Shown: positions 16,687-26,063, counted from the stretch's first letter. The stretch is 64,000 nt of DNA from Planctomycetaceae bacterium (GCA_017795105.1 CP051247.1:3152001-3216000); one strand, 5' to 3'. The notes: a model not told the origin generated them from the letters alone. Translations and numbers: made by a program.

Positions 16687-18123
16687 ATGTCTCAGCCGCA
16701 CGTTGTCATCACCGGAGGAGGACTGGCCGGGCTGGCGGCGGCTGTGGCGCTCACGCGGCACGGAGTTCGTGTCACACTGCTCGAATCGCGACCCCGACTC
16801 GGCGGTCGGGCGACCTCGATCGTGGACAGCACGACCGGGGAGGCCATCGACAACTGCCAGCACGTCAACATGGGCTGCTGTGTCAACTTTCAGCGGCTGT
16901 GTGAATGGACCGATACCCGCGACTGGCTGCGGACCGAACAGCAGCTGCAGTTCATCGGTCACGATGGACGGGTCAACCGCTTCCGCAACGGTCCCCTGCC
17001 CGCCCCTGCTCATCTGGCGGGAAGCTTTGCACGGCTCAGCTATCTCCCGCTCAAAGAGAAACGCTCACTCGGCCGCGCTCTGAGAGCGATGCTGCGGACG
17101 GCCCCGAACGAGCCGCGGCTCTTCATCGACTTTCTGCGCGAGCAGAAGCAGTCGCAGCTGTTGATTGATCGATTCTGGAACGTCGTCATCGTCAGCGCAC
17201 TCAGCGAAGATGTCTCCCGCGTTGAGTACAGTTACGCCCGCCAGGTTTTCGTACAGGGATTTCTCGCGAACCGGGAAGGCTGGAAAGTTCAACTGCTGAC
17301 GCGACCGCTCGGCGAGTTTTACGATCAGGCGATTGCGAAATGGCTGACTGATCATAGCGCTGAGGTTCGGCTAAAGGCCTCCGTTCGCGAATTCGAATAC
17401 GAGCAGGACGCACACACCACTGCCCGCATCACGAGAGCAAAGCTGGCCGATCAGACTGCCGTAACGGGTGACGTCTGGCTTTGTGCCGTGCCGTTCGATC
17501 GTGTTTCGAAGTTGCTGCCAAATCCCTTGAAGAACGATCCGCTTCTTTCGCGAGCGGAAGAGATCGAAGCCGCGGCGATTACCAGCGTTCATCTCTGGTA
17601 CGATCGTCCGATCACCGAATTGCGGCACGCGGTGCTGGTCGACCGGCTCAGTCAGTGGATGTTCAATCGCACGGCCATTTTGGAGACGAACACCACGCCG
17701 GGACGTTATGCCTACCAGATCGTCATCAGCAATTCGGCTCCGTTGCGACTGAGAGGCGATGGCCAGACGCCGATGAATCAGGACGAACTGATCGCGACCG
17801 TACGTCAGGAGATCGAAGAGATCTGGCCGAAAGCGAAGTCAGCCGAACTGATGCACTCGCGGGCGATTACGGAACACCGGGCGGTCTTCTCCGTGATCCC
17901 CGGCATCGATGAACTTCGCCCGCCGCAGCGAACGTCGATTCCGAACTTCTACCTCGCCGGCGACTGGACCCGCACCGGCTGGCCAGCCACGATGGAAGGA
18001 GCCGTCCGCAGCGGATTCCTGGCCGCCGAGGCGATCCTGGAAGATGCAGGGATCGCGGTGAAGGAACCGTTGCTCGCCCCCGAGTTACCGATTTCGCCAT
18101 TGGTTCGCTGGCTGGGCGGGTAG
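16687..18123 (+). CDS. hpnE: Hydroxysqualene dehydroxylase HpnE (FAD-dependent)
   Basis: 478 residues starting at ATG 16687 after CAGGA; a TTG at 16669 is the only longer alternative. The N-terminal dinucleotide fold is VVITGGGLAGLAAAVALTRHG followed by the Glu of LLESRPRLGGRA. The C-terminal FAD signature is NFYLAGDWTRTGWPATMEGAVRSG. Mid-protein FWNVVIVSALSEDVSRV and TRPLGEFYD match squalene-associated desaturase-like HpnE. HpnC, HpnD and HpnE together make squalene from farnesyl diphosphate; HpnC and HpnD are not in this window. The phytoene desaturase family is the nearest alternative. Confidence 0.82.
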   Translation: MSQPHVVITGGGLAGLAAAVALTRHGVRVTLLESRPRLGGRATSIVDSTTGEAIDNCQHVNMGCCVNFQRLCEWTDTRDWLRTEQQLQFIGHDGRVNRFRNGPLPAPAHLAGSFARLSYLPLKEKRSLGRALRAMLRTAPNEPRLFIDFLREQKQSQLLIDRFWNVVIVSALSEDVSRVEYSYARQVFVQGFLANREGWKVQLLTRPLGEFYDQAIAKWLTDHSAEVRLKASVREFEYEQDAHTTARITRAKLADQTAVTGDVWLCAVPFDRVSKLLPNPLKNDPLLSRAEEIEAAAITSVHLWYDRPITELRHAVLVDRLSQWMFNRTAILETNTTPGRYAYQIVISNSAPLRLRGDGQTPMNQDELIATVRQEIEEIWPKAKSAELMHSRAITEHRAVFSVIPGIDELRPPQRTSIPNFYLAGDWTRTGWPATMEGAVRSGFLAAEAILEDAGIAVKEPLLAPELPISPLVRWLGG

Positions 18124-18138
18124 GCCCGGTTGAGATTG

Positions 18139-18298
18139 GACGGGTGGCCCGTCCGCCTCAGCGGGCGGGTCGCGTCAGCGACAAGAGGCTGCGCCATCCG
18201 CGCCTCATTGGGCGGAATCATCCCGTCTCGAAGAAGTCTCATCCATGGCGCGTCCTCTTGTGACTTCGTCACCCGTCCGTCACGGACGGGCCTCCCCT
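18139..18298. repeat. Family A inverted-repeat element, diverged copy
   Basis: The left end (acgggtggcccgtccgcc, then gacaagaggctgcgccat) and the right end (ggcgcgtcctcttgtgac, then ttcgtcacccgtccgtc) are inverted repeats with nested hairpins. It is the same architecture as the 153-bp copies at 52369-53223 but with a different centre. It fills most of the gap between hpnE and the GT4 gene. Confidence 0.7.
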
Positions 18299-18372
18299 CC
18301 TTAACATCAGAGTCCTCCTTAACGTGATGCGTATGGGGCGACGCTCTGTCTGTTGCCCGATGAACGTCCATT

Positions 18373-18412
18373 TGCTGGGATACGGCTTCGCCTGGCCCAG
18401 CCTACGGTGTCG
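18373..18412. repeat. Small hairpin repeat (GCTGGGATACG family)
   Basis: gctgggatacggcttcgcc then tggcccagcctacg. A related copy lies at 50808-50842 (gctgggatacgcctgacgg, then ctatcccggcctacg). Both sit beside family A or hairpin repeats. Confidence 0.5.
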
Positions 18413-18413
18413 T

Positions 18414-19631
18414 TCAATATCTTCGGGTGGGGAATTTGGATTCGTAGAATCCGACCAGCTGGTCGAAGGTTTTCTGCCAGCTGTAATTGGCCTGAGCGTA
18501 CTGATGGGCGCGTTCCCGCATTGCTTCGCGTTGTTCGCTCACTTCAACGATCGCCTGGGCGAAGGCTTTGGCGTCGTGTGGTTTCACCAGTCGGCCGATC
18601 TCGTCGTTGACCCGTTCCGTCAGGGCGCCGGAGTGGACTCCAACCACCGGCAGTCCGGCCGCCTGGGCCTCGGCGACCGAGAGTCCGAAAGTTTCATAGG
18701 GGCCGGCGGTCACGTAGATATCCGCTGAGGCGAGCAGAGCCGCGTAGCGATCCATGTCGGATTCGTAATCGAGCAAATGCACGCGGGGCAGGTTCTGGCT
18801 CCCTTCTTCAAGGTCATCCCGGAGCGGCCCCTCGCCCAGAATGACGAGGTGCGTCGTCGAGTCATCCGGAAGCGACTTGTAGGCTTTGAGCAGAAGCATG
18901 GCATCCTTCTCTTCGTTCAGACGCCCGCCGTAAATCAGAATCACATCGTCCGGACTGGCCTGAAACCGGTCGCGGACTTCCTGACTTCGGCGATCCGGGC
19001 GGAACTGTTCAAGGTCGACGCCAAGGGGAACGACCTGCACATGGTCGACACCGTACTCTTCGAGCCGCTCGGCCTGTTGCTGCGAGGCGGCGAAGCGGGC
19101 GTCGCAATGTTCAAAGACCGAACGGATATAGCTCTCGACCCCGGACGCCAGGGCGTGGGTGATCTCATAGCCGATCTTCTCCAGCAGCGGACTCCAGTCG
19201 CCAACGACCGAGGAAACGGAATGTTCCAGCGGTCCAGACACGAGCACCCGGGCGACATCGGTATGAAAGTAGCCGCCAACGCAGATGTTCTTCCCGAGTT
19301 TCTGCTGATGATTACGGAATTGAAATGTTGGCCACGGGCTGACATAGAAGCTGCCCAGCTCGATGACATCGGGCTGAACTTCTTCGAAGATCTTCGCAAT
19401 CGGGCCGGGCCGCCAGAACGAGCGATACGGGGCATGTCCGGGAATCGTCGGACTGGAAACGTAATAGATACTGCCGGCTTCGTCGTGCTCGTAGTGGTCG
19501 TGATCGTCCGGCACGATCAGGACGTGTTCGTGATCGGTGTTCTCGAGGAGATACCGGCGTTTCTCATCGATATAGGTACGAATGCCGCCGCTCTTCTCGT
19601 TGTAGGAGATCGTAATGTCACAGAATTTCAT
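18414..19631 (-). CDS. GT4-type glycosyltransferase
   Basis: 405 residues from ATG 19631. It has the GT-B fold of family 4: an N-domain with a Gly-rich loop (NEKSGGIRTYIDEKR), then VVPLGVDLEQFRP, YGGRLNEEKD (phosphate loop) and the EX7E-type motif PYETFGLSVAEAQAAGLPVV. Family members use UDP- or GDP-sugars and retain the anomeric configuration. Its start overlaps the stop of the upstream GH63-like gene by four bases (ATGA), so the two are translationally coupled. The acceptor is not known; mannosyl or glucosyl transfer to a small acceptor or lipid are both open. Confidence 0.86.
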   Translation of the reverse strand: MKFCDITISYNEKSGGIRTYIDEKRRYLLENTDHEHVLIVPDDHDHYEHDEAGSIYYVSSPTIPGHAPYRSFWRPGPIAKIFEEVQPDVIELGSFYVSPWPTFQFRNHQQKLGKNICVGGYFHTDVARVLVSGPLEHSVSSVVGDWSPLLEKIGYEITHALASGVESYIRSVFEHCDARFAASQQQAERLEEYGVDHVQVVPLGVDLEQFRPDRRSQEVRDRFQASPDDVILIYGGRLNEEKDAMLLLKAYKSLPDDSTTHLVILGEGPLRDDLEEGSQNLPRVHLLDYESDMDRYAALLASADIYVTAGPYETFGLSVAEAQAAGLPVVGVHSGALTERVNDEIGRLVKPHDAKAFAQAIVEVSEQREAMRERAHQYAQANYSWQKTFDQLVGFYESKFPTRRY

Positions 19632-21277
19632 GGGTGGGCTTTCTGTTCCAGATTGTGGGACCTGGGGATGATCTGTTCTTCCGACGCCTTCCATGTGTCG
19701 CCGGCGGCGAGCTCGAAGTAGGACGGTGCCGTCTTCTGTCGGACGGCACAGCGGGTCGCTCCGTTCTCACCGACATCGACGGAAATCGCGGTGTGCAACT
19801 GGGGAAGCTTCAGGTGATAACTGACGTTCGTCGCCGCGGGCGGAAAGTTGGGCGACAGCGACAACTCCCCATGTTCGAAGTTCAGTCCCATCAGCTGTTC
19901 AATCACCAGCGTGTTGACGAGCCCGGTCCACCCGACGAATTCCGTCACCGGTTTCGAGCCGAGCGTGATGTACTTAAAGTGATTCCCCTGCTTTCGCTGC
20001 AGCTCCTTCAGATCGTTCCGATCCGGATCGTAAAACTCGTAGAGCTTCTTGAGATTGTCGTAAGTGCGGTAAACGCCATCGCAGAGGCGAAAGCTGAGTT
20101 CGGCCGCCTCGGCATCGAATCCGTAGCGTCTCAATCCGCAGATTACCGCGTAAGCCGTGTTGATCCAGACCGGTCCGCACCACATGTCTTTGGCGAAGTT
20201 CTCATCGTTCCTCGCCACCGAAGGCAACGGAATCAGCGTATTGAACTGCGCTGGATCCATGATCCGGTCTAGTAGCTTCCGAGCCTGAGACGCATCCGGC
20301 ACCCCCGCCCACAACGGGAGTAGACCCGCAATGGTCGTGCTGCGGATGAACGAATCGGTCTTCAGATCGAGGTCATAATAGAAGCCGTCCGTTTCATCCC
20401 AGAGCAGCCGGTTCATCGCTTCCCGCAACGAATCGCGTCGGTCCCGAAAACGATCGGCTTCGGCCTGCAGATCGAGTCGATCGGCCATCGTCGCCAGCGC
20501 CTCGTTCTGCAGAACGACATAAGCCGAGAAGTCGGGTGAGACCATTTGCCGTGTGTCGGCAAAGACCGACTCATCCCGCGAACTGAACCGGGGTGAATTG
20601 TCGATCCCCGACTCGTACGGATGAGCCCAGAAGAAGAGTCCGTTGTCGTGGCAGCGGTGAGCATAGAGCCAGTCGTGATAGCGAACAAGCGGCTCGTAGA
20701 TGTGTTCGACGTATTCCGCCTCCGGAAGATCGGCGGCCAGATGCAACAGCTGCTCCATCGACCAGCCCATCACCGGCGGCTGGGTGAAGATCGATTCCGT
20801 GAACGAGGCGACCACATGTGGCAGTCGCCCTTCTTTCTGCTGAGCAAGCACGGCTCGGTTCACATCGAAGGCCACCTGCTGATCCCAGTACTTCCAGATC
20901 TGGGCAATAAAGGCCGAGTCCCACAGATAAATGCCGTTGAAGCTCGGAGCCGGGTGAGCGTAGCGAATCTCGGAGATCACATCCGGCTTCTGCAGGTTCA
21001 GAAAGAGGCTCGCGTTGACGCCGCGAAAGCCTTCGTCCCAATGTGTCCATAGATTGGCGGCATCGGCGACGAAGAGCGTGGGGGCATCAACGAACACGTT
21101 TTTCTCGGCCAGCAGTCCGAGTGGAAGATCGATCGGAATCGGCGTTCGACGCTTGCTGAGCAGTCTCGACCAGAGGACCAGATCGAGCCCGTAACGAGCC
21201 GCCCGTTGATAGCGGGAGGCGAATCGAGCCACCTGCCGCGTCTGGAATCTCGTTTTCTTCAGCAGCTCTTGTATCAT
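19628..21277 (-). CDS. GH63/MGH1-like glycoside hydrolase
   Basis: 549 residues with an (alpha/alpha)6-barrel pattern: LWDSAFIAQIWKYWD (catalytic Asp region, near 140), TQPPVMGWSMEQLL (near 190), MWCGPVWINTAYAVICGLRRYG (near 370) and EFVGWTGLVNTLVIEQL (near 460). These are the marks of GH63-like mannosylglycerate or glucosylglycerate hydrolases and of trehalase-like folds. No signal peptide, so probably cytosolic. It is coupled to a GT4 gene. Sugar-glycerate osmolytes are known in some planctomycetes, which makes that substrate class attractive, but this is inference. Confidence 0.75.
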   Translation of the reverse strand: MIQELLKKTRFQTRQVARFASRYQRAARYGLDLVLWSRLLSKRRTPIPIDLPLGLLAEKNVFVDAPTLFVADAANLWTHWDEGFRGVNASLFLNLQKPDVISEIRYAHPAPSFNGIYLWDSAFIAQIWKYWDQQVAFDVNRAVLAQQKEGRLPHVVASFTESIFTQPPVMGWSMEQLLHLAADLPEAEYVEHIYEPLVRYHDWLYAHRCHDNGLFFWAHPYESGIDNSPRFSSRDESVFADTRQMVSPDFSAYVVLQNEALATMADRLDLQAEADRFRDRRDSLREAMNRLLWDETDGFYYDLDLKTDSFIRSTTIAGLLPLWAGVPDASQARKLLDRIMDPAQFNTLIPLPSVARNDENFAKDMWCGPVWINTAYAVICGLRRYGFDAEAAELSFRLCDGVYRTYDNLKKLYEFYDPDRNDLKELQRKQGNHFKYITLGSKPVTEFVGWTGLVNTLVIEQLMGLNFEHGELSLSPNFPPAATNVSYHLKLPQLHTAISVDVGENGATRCAVRQKTAPSYFELAAGDTWKASEEQIIPRSHNLEQKAHP

Positions 21278-21420
21278 AAGGCAGTTCCAGATCCGAACAG
21301 CTCTGACCGTGTTCGTCGAGTATATCGCGAACCGGGCTCATTGTTCTCGCGAAGACCTCGAAGTCGCGGGAGAGGCTGAGTTGTCGAGATCCACTTTGCT
21401 CCGTCAGAGAGACCCCTGCC

Positions 21421-22695
21421 ATGACGAATGCGACCTGGGAAGAACGGCTCGAAGAAATCTATGCGTTGATGCACGAGATGAGTCGCCAGAAGGAAGCTCA
21501 GGCGATGGTGCGGGCATACGGAGCCCGCGTCTCCAAGCTCTTCCCGGCTTCGCGACGGATTTCGCTGAGCCGCCGAGAATTGAACAGCCCTGAGTTTCGC
21601 ATCACCCGGTACAGCGAATGGACCGATGAGGTGAACCCGTGGAAACAGAAGGATCGCCTGCCGCTGCTGCGTGGCGGGCTGCTGGCGGAGCTGCTCTATT
21701 CGAACCGCCCGCATATCATCGATGAGCTCGAACTCGCCCCGGATGATCCGGCGGCCGAGTATCTTGAAGGACAACGCTCGCTGATGGCGATCCCGATGCT
21801 CGACGATGGCGAAGCGTTGAACATGGTGATTTCGACACAGATCCAACCGGCGGCCTTTGATCGAGAACGCTTTCCCGACACCTTCTGGCTGGCCAACCTG
21901 TTCGGCCGGGCGACGCATAACCTGGTGCTTCGGGAAGAGATTCGCTCGGCTTACGAAACAATCGACCGGGAGCTGAAGGTCGTCTCCAATATTCAGCGGG
22001 CTCTGCTGCCGCGCGAAATGCCGGAAATTCAGGGGCTTGATGTTGCCGCTTACTATCGCACCTCGCATCGAGCCGGCGGGGATTATTACGACTTCTTTCC
22101 GCTCGACGATGGCAGCTGGGGACTCTTGATTGCCGATGTCAGCGGACACGGCACCCCGGCTGCGGTGATGATGGCGATTACTCATTCGATCGCGCATCTG
22201 TATCCGAACGAAACGCTGCAACCGGCCGATCTTCTCGACTTCGTCAATCAGCATCTTTGCCGGCGGTACACAGCGGATATCGAAGCCTTCGTGACGGCGT
22301 TCTACGGAATCTATGATCCAAAGAAGCAAACGCTCAAGTATGCTTCGGCCGGGCACAATGCGCCGCGGTTGTGGCGATGCTGTCAGCAACGCGTGGAGAT
22401 CCTGGATCACGCCGGCGGATTGCCTCTCGGAGTCAGTGAAGTGGCAACGTATGACGATGCCGAACTCCAGCTCTTTGCCGGAGATCGACTCGTGCTCTAC
22501 ACAGACGGAATTACCGAAGCGATGGACAACGCCGGTCAACTGTTCGGTACCTCCCGCCTCGATACCCTGCTCCACCACTCCTGTCGCTCCGATGCGAATA
22601 ACATTCTGCAAAGCATCGTCGGTTCCGTCGAAGACTACACGCAGGGCCGCCCTCCAACGGACGACCGCACGCTCGTCGTCGCCACAGTCAAGTAG
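21421..22695 (+). CDS. GAF plus SpoIIE-type (PP2C) serine phosphatase
   Basis: 424 residues. Residues 1-175 contain a GAF-like sensor fold. Residues 180-424 form a SpoIIE/RsbU PPM phosphatase: IQRALLPREMPEIQGLDVAAYYRTSHRAGGDYYDFF, then the metal-binding IADVSGHGTPAAVMMA, then ASAGHNAPRLW and TDGITEAMDN. Such enzymes dephosphorylate anti-anti-sigma factors (STAS proteins) in partner-switching stress responses. No STAS or RsbW-type kinase gene is adjacent. Divergent from the GH63/GT4 pair. Confidence 0.9.
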   Translation: MTNATWEERLEEIYALMHEMSRQKEAQAMVRAYGARVSKLFPASRRISLSRRELNSPEFRITRYSEWTDEVNPWKQKDRLPLLRGGLLAELLYSNRPHIIDELELAPDDPAAEYLEGQRSLMAIPMLDDGEALNMVISTQIQPAAFDRERFPDTFWLANLFGRATHNLVLREEIRSAYETIDRELKVVSNIQRALLPREMPEIQGLDVAAYYRTSHRAGGDYYDFFPLDDGSWGLLIADVSGHGTPAAVMMAITHSIAHLYPNETLQPADLLDFVNQHLCRRYTADIEAFVTAFYGIYDPKKQTLKYASAGHNAPRLWRCCQQRVEILDHAGGLPLGVSEVATYDDAELQLFAGDRLVLYTDGITEAMDNAGQLFGTSRLDTLLHHSCRSDANNILQSIVGSVEDYTQGRPPTDDRTLVVATVK

Positions 22696-22704
22696 ACAGG
22701 CCTA

Positions 22705-23256
22705 TCAACCCGCGTGGACACCTTCCGCGAATTCCTCTACAGCTTTGCTGCAGAACGCGGGGAGATCATCGGGATTGCGGCTCGTGACCAGTCCGTTGTC
22801 GCAATGGACTTCTTCGTCGACCCAGGTGGCCCCGGCGTTGATCAGATCCGTCTTGATACTCGGGTAGGACGTGACCGTGCGGTCTTTCAGCACATCGGCT
22901 TCGACCAGCGTCCACGGACCGTGGCAGATCGCGGCGACCGGCTTTGATTCGATGAAGAACGAGCGGACGAAATCGACGGCTTTATCGTTTGTTCGCAGTT
23001 TATCGGGATTGGCAACGCCCCCCGGTAGAACGAGTCCGTCGTAGTCTGAGCTCGAAACTTCATCGACCGTTTTGTCGACATCGAACATGTCGGCCTTGTC
23101 GTCGTGATTCATGCCCTGAATCTGTCCATTCTCCAGCGAGATCAGCTCGACTTTGGCACCGGCTTTCTTGATGGCTTCCCAGGGTTCGGTCAGCTCGACC
23201 TGTTCAAAGCCATCGGTTGCCAGAAACGCGATTGTCTTTCCACTCAGTTCCGCCAT
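22705..23256 (-). CDS. DJ-1/PfpI family protein (YhbO/PfpI type)
   Basis: 183 residues; ATG 23256 is preceded by GGAGAG. The nucleophile elbow is AICHGPW with Cys111; Glu17/Glu21 in TDGFEQVELTEP and the following His112 complete the PfpI-type site. The family covers proteases, glyoxalases and protein/nucleotide deglycases active in carbonyl stress. Convergent with the SpoIIE phosphatase, with a gap of only 9 bp between stops. Confidence 0.92.
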   Translation of the reverse strand: MAELSGKTIAFLATDGFEQVELTEPWEAIKKAGAKVELISLENGQIQGMNHDDKADMFDVDKTVDEVSSSDYDGLVLPGGVANPDKLRTNDKAVDFVRSFFIESKPVAAICHGPWTLVEADVLKDRTVTSYPSIKTDLINAGATWVDEEVHCDNGLVTSRNPDDLPAFCSKAVEEFAEGVHAG

Positions 23257-23512
23257 GGTTTGCTCTCCTGCTCCAGTAGTTCCAGCAGCCGGGATGGCGA
23301 CAGACCATCTCCCGAACTGCGCGATCAACGCCCGCAAGGAGCCGAGGATTTCGACTGCGGACGAGAGAATTCACGTCTCAGGACAGGATGCAAACAGCAT
23401 GCCAGCAACTTTGGCGGCTAGAGCACACTGCTCGACCGAGTCGCGATTGATGAGCCTAAGAAGGCCTGGAAATGACCATTTCGCGTCGCTGAATGGCGCT
23501 ACGAAGTTTGAT

Positions 23513-25144
23513 CTAGTTCAGCAGGAATCGCAGCAGTTCGATACGGGGATCGAGATCTTCCACGAGGAGCGGGAAGCTGTTTGTGTCCGAATCTTCCCGC
23601 AGCTGTCGGTAGAGATTGAGCAGGGACTGCAGCAGGTCCCGATCGCGGCTGCTCAGCTGTTGCCATGGAGGAGCCGAGTTCAGATCGTCTGTGATCTTCC
23701 GGCCGGTGATCTGCCCGTACATACTGTCGAGGTTTTGCAATCGCAGGTTGAGGACATCGACCGACATGCGGGCCACGGTCCCGACCGGTGTCCGGTCGGG
23801 AAACAGGGCTCGATAATTGAACAGCATTAACGTTTGTAAAAGACAGATGCCGCCGAGAACGAGCATTATCTTCCGGCGCGGTTTCTTCTTCCGGGGCCTG
23901 GGAGCGGGCAGGGAATGGTCGGTCTTGATCTCCCGCCCCCGTGCGTAGGAACGTAGGTCGTCGAGCAGGTGGGCCGCTTTCTGATACCGTAGAGCCGGCT
24001 CCCGAGCCGTGGCTTTGAGCAGAATCGTTTCCAGGTCGACCGGGATATCTGGATTGATCTTGCGCGGCGGGATAATCTCGCCGTCCATGATCGCCCGCAT
24101 CAACTCGCGACGATTCGATTGAGCGAACACTGGCCGGTTGATACAAAGTTCAATCAGAGTCAACCCGAGTGCATAGAGATCGCTGCGGGGATCGACCTGC
24201 CCGTCGAATCGTTCCGGGGAGATGTACCGCAGCGTGCCGACGACATCGTTGGCACCGGTCAGCGAGAGCTCGTGTTCCGATTTGGCGAGGCCGAAATCGG
24301 TGATCCAGATGATTCCTTCATGATCGAGCAGAAGGTTGGCCGGCTTGATGTCGCGGTGAAGCACACCAGCATTGTGCGCATGCTGCAACGCCTTGGCGGC
24401 CTGGACCCCGATGCGGGCAATCTGTCTCCAGGAATCTTGCCGCAATACCCAGCCGGGAGCCCCCTTCTCTGCCTGACTCCGGCTCGAGCCTGCGTGATTC
24501 ATTTCAAAGGCGAGGCTGTCTTCGTCGTCGTCCTCCATCTCCTTGTCGTCGGCAAGCGGGATTCCCTGCTGGCGGAAGTGCTCAAGAACCTCGGCAGCCG
24601 TGATGGGGCTCCCCGCGTGTTCCCGCCGCTGAACGACCCAGTCGAGGCCGACCCCTTCCACGAGCCGCATCGCGAAGAAGCAGCGACCATCCGACTCGCC
24701 GAAATCGATAATCGGGACAATGTTCCGGTACGACAGACGGGCGACCGTTCGAGCTTCCTGCATGAACCGCTCGCGTCGGTCCCGCTGACGGGAAAACTCT
24801 CGCGGCAGAACCTTCAGGGCGACGCGACGTTGCATCGAAAGCTGAACGGCTTCATAAACGATTCCCATGCCTCCGACGCCGATTTCGCGGAGCAACTGAT
24901 AGTCGCCCAGTTGGAGACCGCTTTGAATCTTCTGCCGGTCGACTTCCTGTGTCTGCGACAACTGGTTGTCGCGAACCTCTTCGAGCCCGACGAGCGTGGG
25001 AAACAGATCGCGGATCTCGCTGGCATGCCCCGGGTGCTCGGCTGCGAACGATGAAATGTCGACCGCTTCCCCGGCGCGATACCGCTCGATGTAGGTGCTG
25101 AAAAGCACCTCCAGAGGATCACGTTCCGAATCGGACGTCGACAT
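23513..25144 (-). CDS. Membrane-anchored Ser/Thr protein kinase with hinge insertion
   Basis: 543 residues from ATG 25144 (TTG 25156 is the longer alternative). The N-terminal 75 residues are the planctomycete pre-kinase segment (YIERYRAGEAVDISSFAAEHPG). The kinase domain has the Gly loop IGVGGMGIVYEA, VALKVL, the catalytic HRDIKPANLLL, DFGLAKSE and GTLRYISPERFDGQ. Between the N- and C-lobes is an acidic insertion of about 60 residues (DDKEMEDDDEDSLAFEMNHA region). After the kinase come a basic stretch (RPRKKKPRRK), one membrane helix (IMLVLGGICLLQTLMLF) and about 80 extracytoplasmic residues. Confidence 0.92.
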   Translation of the reverse strand: MSTSDSERDPLEVLFSTYIERYRAGEAVDISSFAAEHPGHASEIRDLFPTLVGLEEVRDNQLSQTQEVDRQKIQSGLQLGDYQLLREIGVGGMGIVYEAVQLSMQRRVALKVLPREFSRQRDRRERFMQEARTVARLSYRNIVPIIDFGESDGRCFFAMRLVEGVGLDWVVQRREHAGSPITAAEVLEHFRQQGIPLADDKEMEDDDEDSLAFEMNHAGSSRSQAEKGAPGWVLRQDSWRQIARIGVQAAKALQHAHNAGVLHRDIKPANLLLDHEGIIWITDFGLAKSEHELSLTGANDVVGTLRYISPERFDGQVDPRSDLYALGLTLIELCINRPVFAQSNRRELMRAIMDGEIIPPRKINPDIPVDLETILLKATAREPALRYQKAAHLLDDLRSYARGREIKTDHSLPAPRPRKKKPRRKIMLVLGGICLLQTLMLFNYRALFPDRTPVGTVARMSVDVLNLRLQNLDSMYGQITGRKITDDLNSAPPWQQLSSRDRDLLQSLLNLYRQLREDSDTNSFPLLVEDLDPRIELLRFLLN

Positions 25145-25247
25145 GCTGAAGTTCAATCAGAAAGGAGAGGGAATTCGCCCCGTTGATTCTGCACAACGGC
25201 GATGCTAACTTCAATCAGGAACATTCGATGTGTACATTTGAGGCCGG

Positions 25248-25691
25248 ATGATGACCGTTGCTCCTCCCGAACCGCAGGACGTCGAGGCTCCCCCTGCCCC
25301 AGCCCAGCCGGCCAGATCCCCCTGGCTGACTGCTTCAGACCAGCAGATTGTCGTGCTCATCTGCGTTCTGCTGGTGGCCTGGGTCGGAATCCGCCAGCTC
25401 GAACTGTCCCGCTGGGGGCGTGAGGAGATCGAGATTCGCCATCAGCAGCCGCTGGAGCTGGCCTATATTGTCGATCTCAACACCGCGAACTGGCTTGAGT
25501 TCTCGCTGCTCGAGGGGATCGGCGAAGTCCTCGGCAAACGAATCGTCAGCTATCGTGAAGAGCATGGCCCCTTCACCGAGATCGAACAAATCCGAGAGGT
25601 TCGGGGGATCGGCGAGAAAACGTACGCCCGAATTGCTCCACATCTCACCATCGGCGGCTCCTCGGAAGGGCTCCCGCCGGAACGGCATTAA
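25248..25691 (+). CDS. Helix-hairpin-helix (ComEA-like) membrane protein
   Basis: 147 residues: a Pro-rich N-tail, one membrane helix (IVVLICVLLVAWVGI, about 34-48) and a C-terminal double helix-hairpin-helix (residues 75-135: VDLNTANWLEFSLLEGIGEV, GPFTEIEQIREVRGIGEKTY). This is the ComEA layout: a membrane anchor with a DNA-binding HhH pair in the periplasm, used in DNA uptake. No other competence gene is nearby, so a DNA-binding role is inferred by family only. Divergent from the kinase. Confidence 0.82.
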   Translation: MMTVAPPEPQDVEAPPAPAQPARSPWLTASDQQIVVLICVLLVAWVGIRQLELSRWGREEIEIRHQQPLELAYIVDLNTANWLEFSLLEGIGEVLGKRIVSYREEHGPFTEIEQIREVRGIGEKTYARIAPHLTIGGSSEGLPPERH

Positions 25692-25740
25692 AGGGATGGG
25701 CTTCGTCGGAATCCACGGGCTCAGGTTCGCACCGCGCACG

Positions 25741-25767
25741 AAAAAAGCACCTCGACGCTGAGGTGCT
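25741..25767 (-). terminator. Rho-independent terminator of rpsN
   Basis: On the minus strand AGCACCTC pairs with GAGGTGCT around a 6-base loop and runs into TTTTTT. It lies 27 bp past the rpsN stop. Confidence 0.88.
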
Positions 25768-25793
25768 CGTGTGATTTGGGCAGCGAACCGGGT

Positions 25794-26063
25794 TTACCAG
25801 CTCGACTTTTTCATCCCCGGGATGAGTCCATCCAGAGCCATGTCCCGCAGCACGATACGCGAGACCTGAAACTTGCGGTAGTTGCCGCGAGGACGACCGG
25901 TCAGCTGGCACAGACGACGGAGACGTGTCCGGCTCGAGCTGCGGGGGAGCTTGGCGAGTGCTTCGTAATCGCCAGCTTCTTTGAGTTCTTTCCGCTTGGC
26001 TTCGTACTTGGCGATGAGCTGAGCGTTCCGTTTCTGCTTTTCAATTTTGGATTTAGAAGCCAT
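25794..26063 (-). CDS. rpsN: 30S ribosomal protein S14, zinc-independent form
   Basis: 89 residues: MASKSKIEKQKRNAQLIAKY start, then a Lys/Arg-rich helix, the conserved LPRSSSRTRLRRLCQLTGRP and the closing GLIPGMKKSSW. It lacks the CxxC...CxxC zinc ligands, so it is the C-minus type. S14 binds the 3' domain of 16S rRNA in the head of the small subunit. It lies alone, outside any ribosomal-protein cluster, with its own terminator. Confidence 0.97.
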   Translation of the reverse strand: MASKSKIEKQKRNAQLIAKYEAKRKELKEAGDYEALAKLPRSSSRTRLRRLCQLTGRPRGNYRKFQVSRIVLRDMALDGLIPGMKKSSW

